Positions 34,751-42,262 of a stretch of 42,262 nt of DNA are shown piece after piece. The stretch lies in the NCBI GenBank assembly GCA_965237485.1, contig CBDEFQ010000002.1:1-42262 (forward strand), given 5' to 3'. The notes beneath the pieces are model-generated. The model made no database searches. It was not told where the DNA came from and saw only the letters and a program-made list of their open reading frames with translations. Each line of letters opens with the position of its first letter. Positions within the stretch are counted from its first letter, which is position 1. The translations under genes were made by a program, and so were the position numbers. Origin of the DNA: JAAELZ01 sp965237485. GTDB lineage: Bacteria > Pseudomonadota > Gammaproteobacteria > Arenicellales > Poriferihabitantaceae.

Positions 34751-35107
34751 TTAAGTCTTGGTAGGTAGCGTAACTATCATTGTGGCACTGTTCACCTCAA
34801 TTGCAAGCTTTGTTAAACCCTGACCCTGGCAAGGGCCCATTACGCAACGACCCGATTCAGGCTCAAATAAAGCGCCATGAGTTGAGCAAATAATATGCTT
34901 TTGGTGCTCATCCATAAACATGCCAGGCAACCAATCTAGCTGCGTGCCCAAGTGGGGACAACGGTTTTCGAAGGCATGAATTTGACCCTGGTACTTAATC
35001 GCAAAGCCGTGGAGCTTAGTTTCACCCGTGCTAATTTCAAAATTAATCCCTTTGTGCTCTGAAATGCCCTCTATGTTGACATCCGCTTCGATAACTTGAC
35101 CAGACAT
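34751..35107 (-). CDS. Rieske-type [2Fe-2S] protein
   Basis: A 118-residue small Rieske ferredoxin. The cluster ligands are clear: CPH at about 50-52 and CSTH at about 73-76. The family GALFEPESGRC loop follows. It has no signal sequence, so it is cytoplasmic. Its place between rluC and sppA is known from related genomes but its partner is not known. The electron acceptor cannot be told. Confidence 0.9.
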   Translation of the reverse strand: MSGQVIEADVNIEGISEHKGINFEISTGETKLHGFAIKYQGQIHAFENRCPHLGTQLDWLPGMFMDEHQKHIICSTHGALFEPESGRCVMGPCQGQGLTKLAIEVNSATMIVTLPTKT

Positions 35108-35119
35108 TGCAGCAATAAA

Positions 35120-36100
35120 CTAAACCATTAACTTTACCAGCGCGACATTAAAATCTTCGCTGATTGGAGCCTTTAGCTTAAGCACTTGCTGCGTGCCAGG
35201 GTGTAAAAATTGATACGACTCTGAATGCAGCATACAACGCTTCACGCCCAAGCGTTCGGCACCTCTGTTAGCCTCCCAGTTCCCATATAGCGCATCCCCT
35301 AAAATAGGTCGCCCTAAAAACGCAGCGTGCACACGTGCTTGGTGCATTCTGCCAGTATGTAAGGCTACACGGACGTGGCTCACCTCGTCGCCCTTTGCCA
35401 ATGGCATGAAAACTGATTTAGCAGTTTGTCCTGCAGCGTCAATCCTTGATTTTTTAATGCCATCGACATCGCGCATTTGCCCGATGCTGGCATCAACTGT
35501 CTGCACTTCATTAAGTGGCTGGCCTGATAAAATAGCCAAATAGGTTTTTTCTAATTGGTCTTCTGAATCACGCCTAAATTGGCTATGTAACTCGTTTAAT
35601 ATGGGTCTAGATTTGGCTAACAATAAGCAGCCTGAAGTTTGTTTATCAATTCTGTGTGCCAATTCTAAAAATGGCCAATCGGGGTGTAAAAAGCGCATCG
35701 CTTCTATCACCCCATATTGGTTTCCCGAGCCGCCGTGCACGGCCAGGCCGCTGGGTTTGTTCAAGGCAATAATGTGCGCATCTTCAAATATTGGCGACTG
35801 CAAAGCTTGGCGCACCCAACCGGGTAAACTCGCAATTTGACCTGGTTGCTCTGCCACCCGAACTGGCGGCAACCTAAGCACATCGCCTTCTCTGATTTTG
35901 TAATCAGGCTTCACGCGGCCTTTATTCACCCGAACTTCACCCTTGCGCACAATTTTGTAAATACGACTTTTAGGCACCCCTTTAAGGTGCGTTAATAGGT
36001 AATTATCCAACCTCTGCCCATCGTGGTGTTGGGTAATAACAATGTAGCGAACCGCGCTTTTTTTCTCCCCACCGCTACTGTTAGACAATTCAACTTCCAT
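35120..36100 (-). CDS. rluC: 23S rRNA pseudouridine synthase RluC (positions 955/2504/2580)
   Basis: 326 residues. An N-terminal S4 RNA-binding domain (GQRLDNYLLTHLKGVPKSRIYKIVRKGEVRVNKG) is followed by the RluA-type catalytic domain with the essential Asp in HRIDKQTSG. The C-terminal HTGRMHQARVH completes the active site. Length and the N-terminal S4 favour RluC over RluD. Upstream of pip on the genome map, it starts 6 bp after the pip stop. Confidence 0.95.
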   Translation of the reverse strand: MEVELSNSSGGEKKSAVRYIVITQHHDGQRLDNYLLTHLKGVPKSRIYKIVRKGEVRVNKGRVKPDYKIREGDVLRLPPVRVAEQPGQIASLPGWVRQALQSPIFEDAHIIALNKPSGLAVHGGSGNQYGVIEAMRFLHPDWPFLELAHRIDKQTSGCLLLAKSRPILNELHSQFRRDSEDQLEKTYLAILSGQPLNEVQTVDASIGQMRDVDGIKKSRIDAAGQTAKSVFMPLAKGDEVSHVRVALHTGRMHQARVHAAFLGRPILGDALYGNWEANRGAERLGVKRCMLHSESYQFLHPGTQQVLKLKAPISEDFNVALVKLMV

Positions 36101-36106
36101 AAGGCG

Positions 36107-37069
36107 TCAAGCCAACCCTTCGTTTACGAAACGATCAGTCGCCTGCACTAATTTTGCTGCAATGCCGGTTTCGGACATCGAATGGCCTGCATTTTGCACC
36201 ATATGAAAAGTAGCCTCTGGCCAAGTCCTATGTAATTCCCACGCTGACTCAGCCGGGCAAACTACATCATAACGCCCTTGCACAATGACAGCAGGTAGGT
36301 GCCTAATTTTCTCAACCCCCTTTAGCAGCGCATCTTCGTTAGATAAAAAACCTTCATTTGTAAAGTAATGGCACTCAATACGCGCAAATGCCTCGGCGAA
36401 TTTACTGTCGCCAAAGCGGTTCATCAGACCTTCGTCTTGAATTAACTTAGAAGTGCTCGCTTCCCAAACCGACCATGCGCGTGCAGCTTCACTGCGCACC
36501 GCAGCATCTTTATCAGTCAGCCGCTTATAGTATGCTGCAACCAAATCCCCTCGCTCATTTTCCGGGATGGGTTTTAAATAGTATTCCCAAGCGTCTGGGT
36601 AAATACGGCTACACCCCTCTTGATAAAACCAATCTATTTCCTTTTTGCGTAACATAAATATGCCGCGCAAAAATAAAGCTAAACATCTGTCAGGGTGGGT
36701 TTGCGAATAAGCCAAGCTTAATGTTGAACCCCAACTACCGCCAAATACTGCCCACTGCTTTATGTCTAGATGGGCTCTTAACTTCTCAATATCACCAACC
36801 AAATCCCATGTGGTGTTTTCTTTAAGCTCAGCATAGGGGGTGCTTCGCCCACAGCCACGTTGTGATAACTGCACAACTCGCCACTTCTCTGAATTAAAAT
36901 ACTGTCGATAACCTGCCTGCATACCACCGCCCGGACCACCGTGCAACACCACCACTGGCAAGCCATCAGGGTTGCCACTTTGTTCATAGTGAATGGTATG
37001 TATATCCGATACGGGTAAAAAGCCGCTATCAAAGTCGGCTACGAGGGAATACAACGGCGAATTTGACAT
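36107..37069 (-). CDS. pip: Proline iminopeptidase
   Basis: Alpha/beta hydrolase releasing N-terminal proline, 320 residues, S33 family. The oxyanion motif GGPGGG is at about 44-49, the nucleophile Ser in GGSWGSTL at about 110-117, and the catalytic His in NAGHSMSE near 297. The acidic member is likely Asp in GRYDVVCP. No signal peptide is seen. It is the first gene of the minus-strand run pip-rluC-Rieske-sppA. Confidence 0.94.
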   Translation of the reverse strand: MSNSPLYSLVADFDSGFLPVSDIHTIHYEQSGNPDGLPVVVLHGGPGGGMQAGYRQYFNSEKWRVVQLSQRGCGRSTPYAELKENTTWDLVGDIEKLRAHLDIKQWAVFGGSWGSTLSLAYSQTHPDRCLALFLRGIFMLRKKEIDWFYQEGCSRIYPDAWEYYLKPIPENERGDLVAAYYKRLTDKDAAVRSEAARAWSVWEASTSKLIQDEGLMNRFGDSKFAEAFARIECHYFTNEGFLSNEDALLKGVEKIRHLPAVIVQGRYDVVCPAESAWELHRTWPEATFHMVQNAGHSMSETGIAAKLVQATDRFVNEGLA

Positions 37070-37236
37070 GCACGTAGTCTAACCCAAGCTAAAACTTTCG
37101 GTAAGTGAGCTTAGACACACTGGCGAAAATAAATCGCTTATATAGTTTCTCGACAAGCAAAGCATACGCAGGCTATAGTCGCATGAGCTAATCTCAGTTA
37201 GCGTAACAAACCTCGCTTCAAATCGGTTAAGTCTCC

Positions 37237-38427
37237 TTGAATATGCACAAAATTAAATCTAAGGCACCAGAAACCCAATGTACTCATTTGGGCCGCGGCC
37301 CAAATCCGCGTTCTGGATTTGTAAATCCCCCTACTACTCGCGGTTCAACCAAGCTATATCCTACGCTTCAGGCCTACATGGAATCAGGACCCGACAAGCT
37401 AGACCCCAGCAAAACCCAGTACGGAATATATGGCACCGAGACAACTAGGGAACTCGAAAAAGTGCTTACCGAACTGGATGGGGCATATGCCAGCATGGTA
37501 TTACCATCTGGGTTAAATGCGATCACTACCTCTCTATTGGCCTTCCTAAAAGCGGGTGACCATCTTCTAGTCCCTGATAATGTATATCCACCCACTAGGA
37601 AATTTTGCGATAGGTTTTTGAGTAATTTTGACATAGAAACAAGCTATTACCCACCAAATATTGACGTCAACGTCGCTGAGTTGATAAAAGACAACACCCG
37701 CATATTATATCTAGAAGCGCCGGGCTCACTCACTATGGAAGTACCCGATTTATCATCCATGATCAGCGCGGCCAAGAAATATGGTATTACTACAATGCTG
37801 GATAACACTTGGGCAACTTCGATCAACTACCCAGCAATCGCGAATGGAATGAATGTATCAATTCAAGCAGGCACCAAATATATAGGTGGGCACGCAGATA
37901 TAATGATGGGGGTGATCTCATGCGATGAAGTGCATTGGCTGCCTTTACGCAAAAGCTTCGACGTACTTGGCGTTAGCGCAGGATCCGAAGAAACAAGCCT
38001 TGCACTGCGAGGCCTACGCAGCCTGCCTACCCGTTTAAAAAGCCACGCCAATTCTGCCATGAAAATTGCGACTTGGTTGGAACAACAACCCCAAGTTAGC
38101 CGAGTTTTATATCCTGCACTACCTTCAAATCCTAGCCATGCCAATTTTAAAGCAAACTTTAAGGGCGCAACGGGGTTGATGTCATTTGAACTTAAGCCTT
38201 GCTCAAAAAATGCTTTACATAACTTCATAGACAATCTGAGCTATTTTGGAATCGGCGATAGCTGGGGCGGCTACGAGAGCTTGATTAAGACAGACAATCC
38301 GGCCAGAATAAGAACCGTGAGTGAGTGGGATTTTGACAAGCCACTGGTACGCATTAGTGTGGGCTTAGAGAACGTAGACGACTTGATTGACGATTTAGCA
38401 CAGGGTCTTGCTCGACTTAAAATTTAG
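37237..38427 (+). CDS. metC: Cystathionine beta-lyase
   Basis: A PLP enzyme of the Cys/Met metabolism family that splits cystathionine to homocysteine, pyruvate and ammonia, 396 residues. The PLP lysine lies in AGTKYIGGHAD, and the cofactor-binding Tyr in YGIYGTETTREL. The ending SWGGYESLI...RISVGLENVDDLIDDL favours MetC over gamma-synthases. The gene heads the plus-strand run metC-hugZ-like-pabBC. The upstream 167 bp showed no S-adenosylmethionine riboswitch. Confidence 0.94.
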   Translation: MNMHKIKSKAPETQCTHLGRGPNPRSGFVNPPTTRGSTKLYPTLQAYMESGPDKLDPSKTQYGIYGTETTRELEKVLTELDGAYASMVLPSGLNAITTSLLAFLKAGDHLLVPDNVYPPTRKFCDRFLSNFDIETSYYPPNIDVNVAELIKDNTRILYLEAPGSLTMEVPDLSSMISAAKKYGITTMLDNTWATSINYPAIANGMNVSIQAGTKYIGGHADIMMGVISCDEVHWLPLRKSFDVLGVSAGSEETSLALRGLRSLPTRLKSHANSAMKIATWLEQQPQVSRVLYPALPSNPSHANFKANFKGATGLMSFELKPCSKNALHNFIDNLSYFGIGDSWGGYESLIKTDNPARIRTVSEWDFDKPLVRISVGLENVDDLIDDLAQGLARLKI

Positions 38428-38435
38428 GTTTTCGC

Positions 38436-38912
38436 GTGACGGATCCAATCATCATCGATGAAGCAAAACAGCTAATCAGCGAGCATAAAACCATACAATT
38501 GGCATCGGTTAGCGCACAAGGTAAACCCCATATTAGCTATGCGCCATATGCAATTCATACCGATGGGTATTTGTATATTTTTATTAGCCATCTTGCAGAA
38601 CACCACGCAACCATCCACCGCGGCACAGTTTGCGCCATGATCATAAACAGCGAAGAAAACTCAAAAAACCTATTTGCGCGTAGGCGAATTAGCTTTGATT
38701 GCAGCGTTTCCGTCATCGAGCCGACAAGCCTGCTTTATGCAGAAGCCTTAGCCACTTTTACTCAAGCTCAAGGTAAAATTGTCGATTTATTGCGCACATT
38801 GAACGATTTTGACTTAATCCAACTGCGCCCAAAAACTGCGCTCTTAGTTAAAGGGTTTGGTGACGCGCATAAGCTAGATGAAGATTTGCCTAGACTTTTC
38901 TCTAAAAAATGA
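38436..38912 (+). CDS. HugZ/HutZ-like pyridoxamine-phosphate-oxidase-fold protein
   Basis: 158 residues, starting at a GTG 8 bp after metC. It matches the flavin-reductase-like split barrel of HugZ/HutZ proteins, some of which bind or degrade haem: LASVSAQGKPHISYAPYAI at the N-terminus, then AMIINSEENSKNLFARRRISFDCS. The longer C-terminal helical domain of classic HugZ is absent. It overlaps pabBC by 4 bp (ATGA). Haem or flavin binding is inferred from family only. Confidence 0.8.
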   Translation: MTDPIIIDEAKQLISEHKTIQLASVSAQGKPHISYAPYAIHTDGYLYIFISHLAEHHATIHRGTVCAMIINSEENSKNLFARRRISFDCSVSVIEPTSLLYAEALATFTQAQGKIVDLLRTLNDFDLIQLRPKTALLVKGFGDAHKLDEDLPRLFSKK

Positions 38913-40702
38913 CGCTCTACGTCGCGAATCCACCCAGATGGTCCTCAAAAAAACCTAATCGCTTCCCTGGCTTAAAAAACGGGAGCGTAATTATCCACGA
39001 AGCCGCTACCGCGCAATGGCATTTGTATACGGATCCGGTGTACATTATTACTACCAAAGACAAGCGCGAGGTTCGCCGTCTACTTAAAACAATTGAACAG
39101 CAAGTTGAAGATAATGGGTATCACACAGCAGGTTTTGTTTCGTATGAAGCGGGTAGCGTTTTTGACAAAGCACTGGTAACAAAAAATGCGCATGGGTTCC
39201 CGCTACTTTGGTTCGGCTTATACAAAAAGGCACAACCATTTGAAATGCCTCAAAAAGCACCTCCCAAAGACCGGAAAATGCAATGCAACCGTTCCGATTC
39301 ACGTGAGGCCTATTTCGATGCGCTTAGTAAAATAAAGGATTACATTGTAGAAGGTGATATTTATCAAGCCAACTATACCTACCGCATGAATGGCAATGAT
39401 GTACCTGACGCATGGGCAACCTTCGTAAGAATGATTCGCGCCCAAGGGGCGGGATATGGCGCGTATGTCCAAACCAAAAACTGGACTATCTCCTCAGCCT
39501 CACCAGAACTATTTTTCACGCTAGATGGTAATACCGTACAATCTCGGCCAATGAAGGGCACGGCATCACGTGGTTTAAGTTATTCACAGGATCGGGCACA
39601 AAAACAGTGGCTGCATGAGTCGATCAAAAACCGTGCGGAAAATTTAATGATCGTCGACATGGTACGCAACGACATTGGTCGTATTGCGGATATTGGATCA
39701 ATAAAAGTACCCAAATTGTTTAGCGTCGAGCAGTACCCCACCGTGCTGCAAATGACTAGCTTGGTTGAGGGGGAATCCGCTAAAAGCTTCAGCGAAATTT
39801 TCGCAGCGCTGTTCCCCGCGGCGTCCATAACTGGCACACCTAAAGCGCGATCGATGCAAATAATTGATGAACTTGAATCGACACCACGCAAAGTCTATAC
39901 CGGCACCATCGGTTTTTACGCGCCTAATCGTAAAGCGCAGTTCAATGTTGCTATTCGCACGCTGATATTAAATAACCGCACTGGCGAAGCCGAATATAGC
40001 GTTGGCGCTGGGATCACTACCGACTCGGAACCACAATCTGAATTTGAGGAGTGCAGTACCAAGGCGTTGGTTTTAAATTATGAAGTACCGCATTTTCACC
40101 TGCTTGAGACTTTGCTATGGGAGCCTGATCTGGGTTATTTCCTACTAGATAAGCACTTACAGCGCCTGCAGAATTCAGCAACCTACCTTTACCGTCCCTT
40201 TAAGCGTGAAGCTATCCGGAATAAATTAGATCGCGTTGCCAGTCGCTTTGGTCAAACCCCGCAGCGCATACGCCTGCTGTTAAAATTAGATGGGTCGATT
40301 GAGATACAGCATAATGAAATAGCTGATTTGCCAAGCGCCTACAGCGTATCACTCGCCAAAAAGCCCATCGATGCCAAAGATTGGACGCTATATCATAAAA
40401 CCACTTTACGCGGCATTTATAAACGGGCGCTAAAGCAAGTGGAGTCCGACGATGTACTACTTTGGAATGAAAAAGATGAAATTACCGAATCCAGTATTGC
40501 TAATTTGATTGTGAATATTAAAGGTGAACTCATTACTCCACCTGTAAAATGCGGATTGCTTGGTGGTGTATACCGAGAACAATTGCTAGAAGAAGGAAAA
40601 ATAAACAAGGGCATCGTCACCCGTAGTGATTTATTAAAAAGTGAAGCCATTTATCTCGCCAATTCGGTTCGCAAAATGTGGAAAGTTAAGCTAATACAAT
40701 AA
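38909..40702 (+). CDS. pabB: Fused aminodeoxychorismate synthase component I and aminodeoxychorismate lyase (PabB-PabC)
   Basis: A bifunctional folate-pathway enzyme, 597 residues. The N-terminal chorismate-binding domain (to about 400) carries the PabB signature PMKGTASRG, plus NLMIVDMVRNDIGRI and ITGTPKARSM. The C-terminal 190 residues are a fold-type IV PLP domain (PabC): the PLP Lys in YHKTTLRGIYKRA, NEKDEITESSIANLIV, and GGVYREQL. The glutaminase PabA is not encoded nearby, so ammonia supply depends on a distant gene. The ATG overlaps the HugZ-like stop by 4 bp. Confidence 0.95.
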   Translation: MTLYVANPPRWSSKKPNRFPGLKNGSVIIHEAATAQWHLYTDPVYIITTKDKREVRRLLKTIEQQVEDNGYHTAGFVSYEAGSVFDKALVTKNAHGFPLLWFGLYKKAQPFEMPQKAPPKDRKMQCNRSDSREAYFDALSKIKDYIVEGDIYQANYTYRMNGNDVPDAWATFVRMIRAQGAGYGAYVQTKNWTISSASPELFFTLDGNTVQSRPMKGTASRGLSYSQDRAQKQWLHESIKNRAENLMIVDMVRNDIGRIADIGSIKVPKLFSVEQYPTVLQMTSLVEGESAKSFSEIFAALFPAASITGTPKARSMQIIDELESTPRKVYTGTIGFYAPNRKAQFNVAIRTLILNNRTGEAEYSVGAGITTDSEPQSEFEECSTKALVLNYEVPHFHLLETLLWEPDLGYFLLDKHLQRLQNSATYLYRPFKREAIRNKLDRVASRFGQTPQRIRLLLKLDGSIEIQHNEIADLPSAYSVSLAKKPIDAKDWTLYHKTTLRGIYKRALKQVESDDVLLWNEKDEITESSIANLIVNIKGELITPPVKCGLLGGVYREQLLEEGKINKGIVTRSDLLKSEAIYLANSVRKMWKVKLIQ

Positions 40703-40767
40703 GCATTTGTAACATCTCCTTAAGCGAGCGACAACACCTCGTCAAACCAAAGACGCTTCCCTCAAAC

Positions 40768-41727
40768 TTATTTACGGCTGCGCGGGATGACTTCGTAACC
40801 AGCTTGTTCTGGCTCGTCATCTAGCATTTCTGCTGGAAAACCCTCGGCCAAGACAGATAAGCCAGTCGCATCCTCAAGACGGCGAATAATATTGGGTGAC
40901 CACTCTCGCGGACCATAGCGTTTCTCACCGTCTTTAAATATATCGATCATCAATGGATTCATCTCCAGCGTGACTCCTGCACGGTCAGCTACAGCCTGAA
41001 ACAATCCGATGTCTTTAGACACTAAATCCATGGTGAAGCTGATGTCTCGGCTACCATTTAGAATCACTTGGCTTTCTGTTTCGTGCACAAAAGAATTGCC
41101 CGAAGAAATACGAATTGCCTCATAGGCAGTGGGCAAATCCATGCCTGCCGCTTTACAGGTAACTAATGCTTCACTGCAAGAAATTAAATTTGCGGTCGCG
41201 AGAAAATTTGTCACAACTTTCAATACCGACGCACTGCCTAGCTCACCTGTGTGCAGCACGCGGCGACCAAGTGTAGTGAGTATAGGCAACATACGTTCAA
41301 AAGTTGATCTTTCGCAGCCTGCAAAAATAGCGATATTACCCGTGGCAGCGCGGTGGCAGCCGCCTGAAACCGGACAATCAACTGCCTCAGCGCCCGCTGC
41401 TAACACCTTTTCGCCTAAACGTTGCACTTCGGTTTGGTCAGTGGTGCTCATTTCAGCCCAAATTTTACCCGCACTTAAACCAGCAATGACGCCGTCATCA
41501 GCCTCCATTACCGCTGCACTCGCCGCTGGAGAAGGTAAGCAGGTAATAATTAAATCGCAGTTTTCCGCAAGCTCTTTAGGGCTTTCTGACCATTTTGCGC
41601 CCTTATCTAAGTAAGGCTGTGCAATGGATTTATCCAACTCGCGAACGGTTAAGTCAAACCCATTTCTGAGTAAGCTTCCAGCGAGCTTTCCGCCAACATT
41701 TCCAAGACCAATAAAGCCAACTTTCAT
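40768..41727 (-). CDS. Beta-hydroxyacid dehydrogenase family oxidoreductase
   Basis: A 319-residue NAD(P)-dependent dehydrogenase. Rossmann motif GLGNVGG at about 7-13, substrate signature CPVSGG near 115-120, and the catalytic Lys and Asn in LKVVTNFLATAN. It is longer than the paralogue at 6913, with an added basic C-terminal tail (YEVIPRSRK). The substrate (3-hydroxyisobutyrate, tartronate semialdehyde or another) is not resolvable. It is convergent with pabBC and divergent from ung. Confidence 0.87.
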   Translation of the reverse strand: MKVGFIGLGNVGGKLAGSLLRNGFDLTVRELDKSIAQPYLDKGAKWSESPKELAENCDLIITCLPSPAASAAVMEADDGVIAGLSAGKIWAEMSTTDQTEVQRLGEKVLAAGAEAVDCPVSGGCHRAATGNIAIFAGCERSTFERMLPILTTLGRRVLHTGELGSASVLKVVTNFLATANLISCSEALVTCKAAGMDLPTAYEAIRISSGNSFVHETESQVILNGSRDISFTMDLVSKDIGLFQAVADRAGVTLEMNPLMIDIFKDGEKRYGPREWSPNIIRRLEDATGLSVLAEGFPAEMLDDEPEQAGYEVIPRSRK

Positions 41728-41884
41728 AACAAGTCTCCGAGTGAGTAATCTATAATTATTAGCGAAATCTTCGGCATAAATCGCAATGGCGTTAATATCC
41801 CGACAAGATCAAAACAACGTTATCATACGTGCGCTAACTAGTATTTAAAACCAAATAAACAACCAATATTGTTCAATTTACGTC

Positions 41885-42262
41885 ATGGCCCACACCGCGC
41901 AGCTTTCAAGCCAAAATTACCTTATGCAGTCTAGGGCAATTCAACTTGATAACAGCTGGCTCGAACATTTGCGCGGTGAGTTCGATGCGCCCTACATGCA
42001 AGCACTACGTGCATTCTTGTTGGAACAAAAGAGATTGGGTAAAATTATTTACCCTGAAGGTAAAAATATTTTTGCTGGCCTCAATGCTGTACCGCTTAAC
42101 CAAGTTAAAGTGATTATATTAGGCCAAGATCCTTATCATGGCCCCAATCAGGCGCATGGATTAAGTTTTTCTGTACCAATAGGCCAGGCCCCACCGCCTT
42201 CCCTAAAAAACATCTACAAAGAACTACAAAGTGATCTAGGAATTATGCCCCCTAAACATGGC
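41885..42262 (+). CDS. ung: Uracil-DNA glycosylase, 5' part (runs off the right edge)
   Basis: Excises uracil from DNA. 126 codons are present of about 230. The catalytic signature GQDPYHGPNQAHGLSFSV is complete, with the active Asp in GQDPYHG. The downstream PPSLKNIYKEL segment is also standard. I take the ATG at 41885; the next in-frame ATG at 41924 is possible. The catalytic His (HPSP) lies beyond the window. Confidence 0.96.
   Translation, partial: MAHTAQLSSQNYLMQSRAIQLDNSWLEHLRGEFDAPYMQALRAFLLEQKRLGKIIYPEGKNIFAGLNAVPLNQVKVIILGQDPYHGPNQAHGLSFSVPIGQAPPPSLKNIYKELQSDLGIMPPKHG

Noticed and set aside
37070..37236. A SAM riboswitch or MetJ operator before metC
   Set aside because: No conserved riboswitch core or tandem AGACGTCT boxes could be seen; only weak chance similarity.

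Overview
The window looks like chromosomal DNA of a gammaproteobacterium, probably free-living or marine. The evidence is gene content: a ten-gene type II secretion operon, rluC and sppA neighbours, a RecJ/CysM pair, a HugZ-like protein and a PabB-PabC fusion. No rRNA or tRNA gene is visible, so species-level placement is not possible from the sequence alone.

Layout. (1) 1-5985, minus strand: a type I restriction-modification operon in the order hsdM, a half-length hsdS, a Fic-domain gene, and hsdR, which runs off the left edge. A phased array of short repeats sits directly in front of fic. (2) 6109-9111: small-molecule metabolism. A hydroxypyruvate-isomerase-like protein and a tartronate-semialdehyde-reductase-like dehydrogenase form a pair, followed by a fumarylacetoacetase-fold protein and a GFA-family zinc protein. 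(3) 9514-15210: an unusual accessory cluster made of APS kinase, a sulfotransferase, an Asp/Glu-racemase-fold protein, a DMT exporter, an FrhB-type iron-sulfur flavoprotein and a divergent Fe(II)/2-oxoglutarate oxygenase. It looks like a pathway that makes, modifies and possibly exports a sulfated or otherwise decorated small molecule.

(4) 15211-18720 is a graveyard of mobile DNA. It holds the 3' end of a decayed group II intron (recognisable domains V and VI and a maturase C-terminus with a stop and a frameshift), a Sel1-repeat gene put out of frame by an AAAGC pentamer tract, an IS256-family element with two dinucleotide frameshifts and a lost catalytic Glu, an M14 carboxypeptidase gene cut off by that element, and a 173-bp near-perfect palindrome resembling a MITE. 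(5) 18711-31760, minus strand: a lipoprotein, then the tightly packed run gspD-E-F-G-H-I-J-K-L-M-recJ-cysM. gspC and gspN are not present. (6) 31913-42262: housekeeping genes, namely hom, an Mth938-domain protein, sppA, a Rieske protein, rluC, pip, metC, a HugZ-like protein, pabB-pabC, a second beta-hydroxyacid dehydrogenase and the 5' part of ung.

The core of the window (5 and 6) is ordinary. The parts most likely to hold something undescribed are the sulfotransferase/FrhB/2OG-oxygenase cluster, the half-HsdS plus Fic restriction locus with its repeat array, the palindromic element at 18548-18720, and the pentamer-tract Sel1 gene. All functional calls come from reading motifs by eye; no database search was run.
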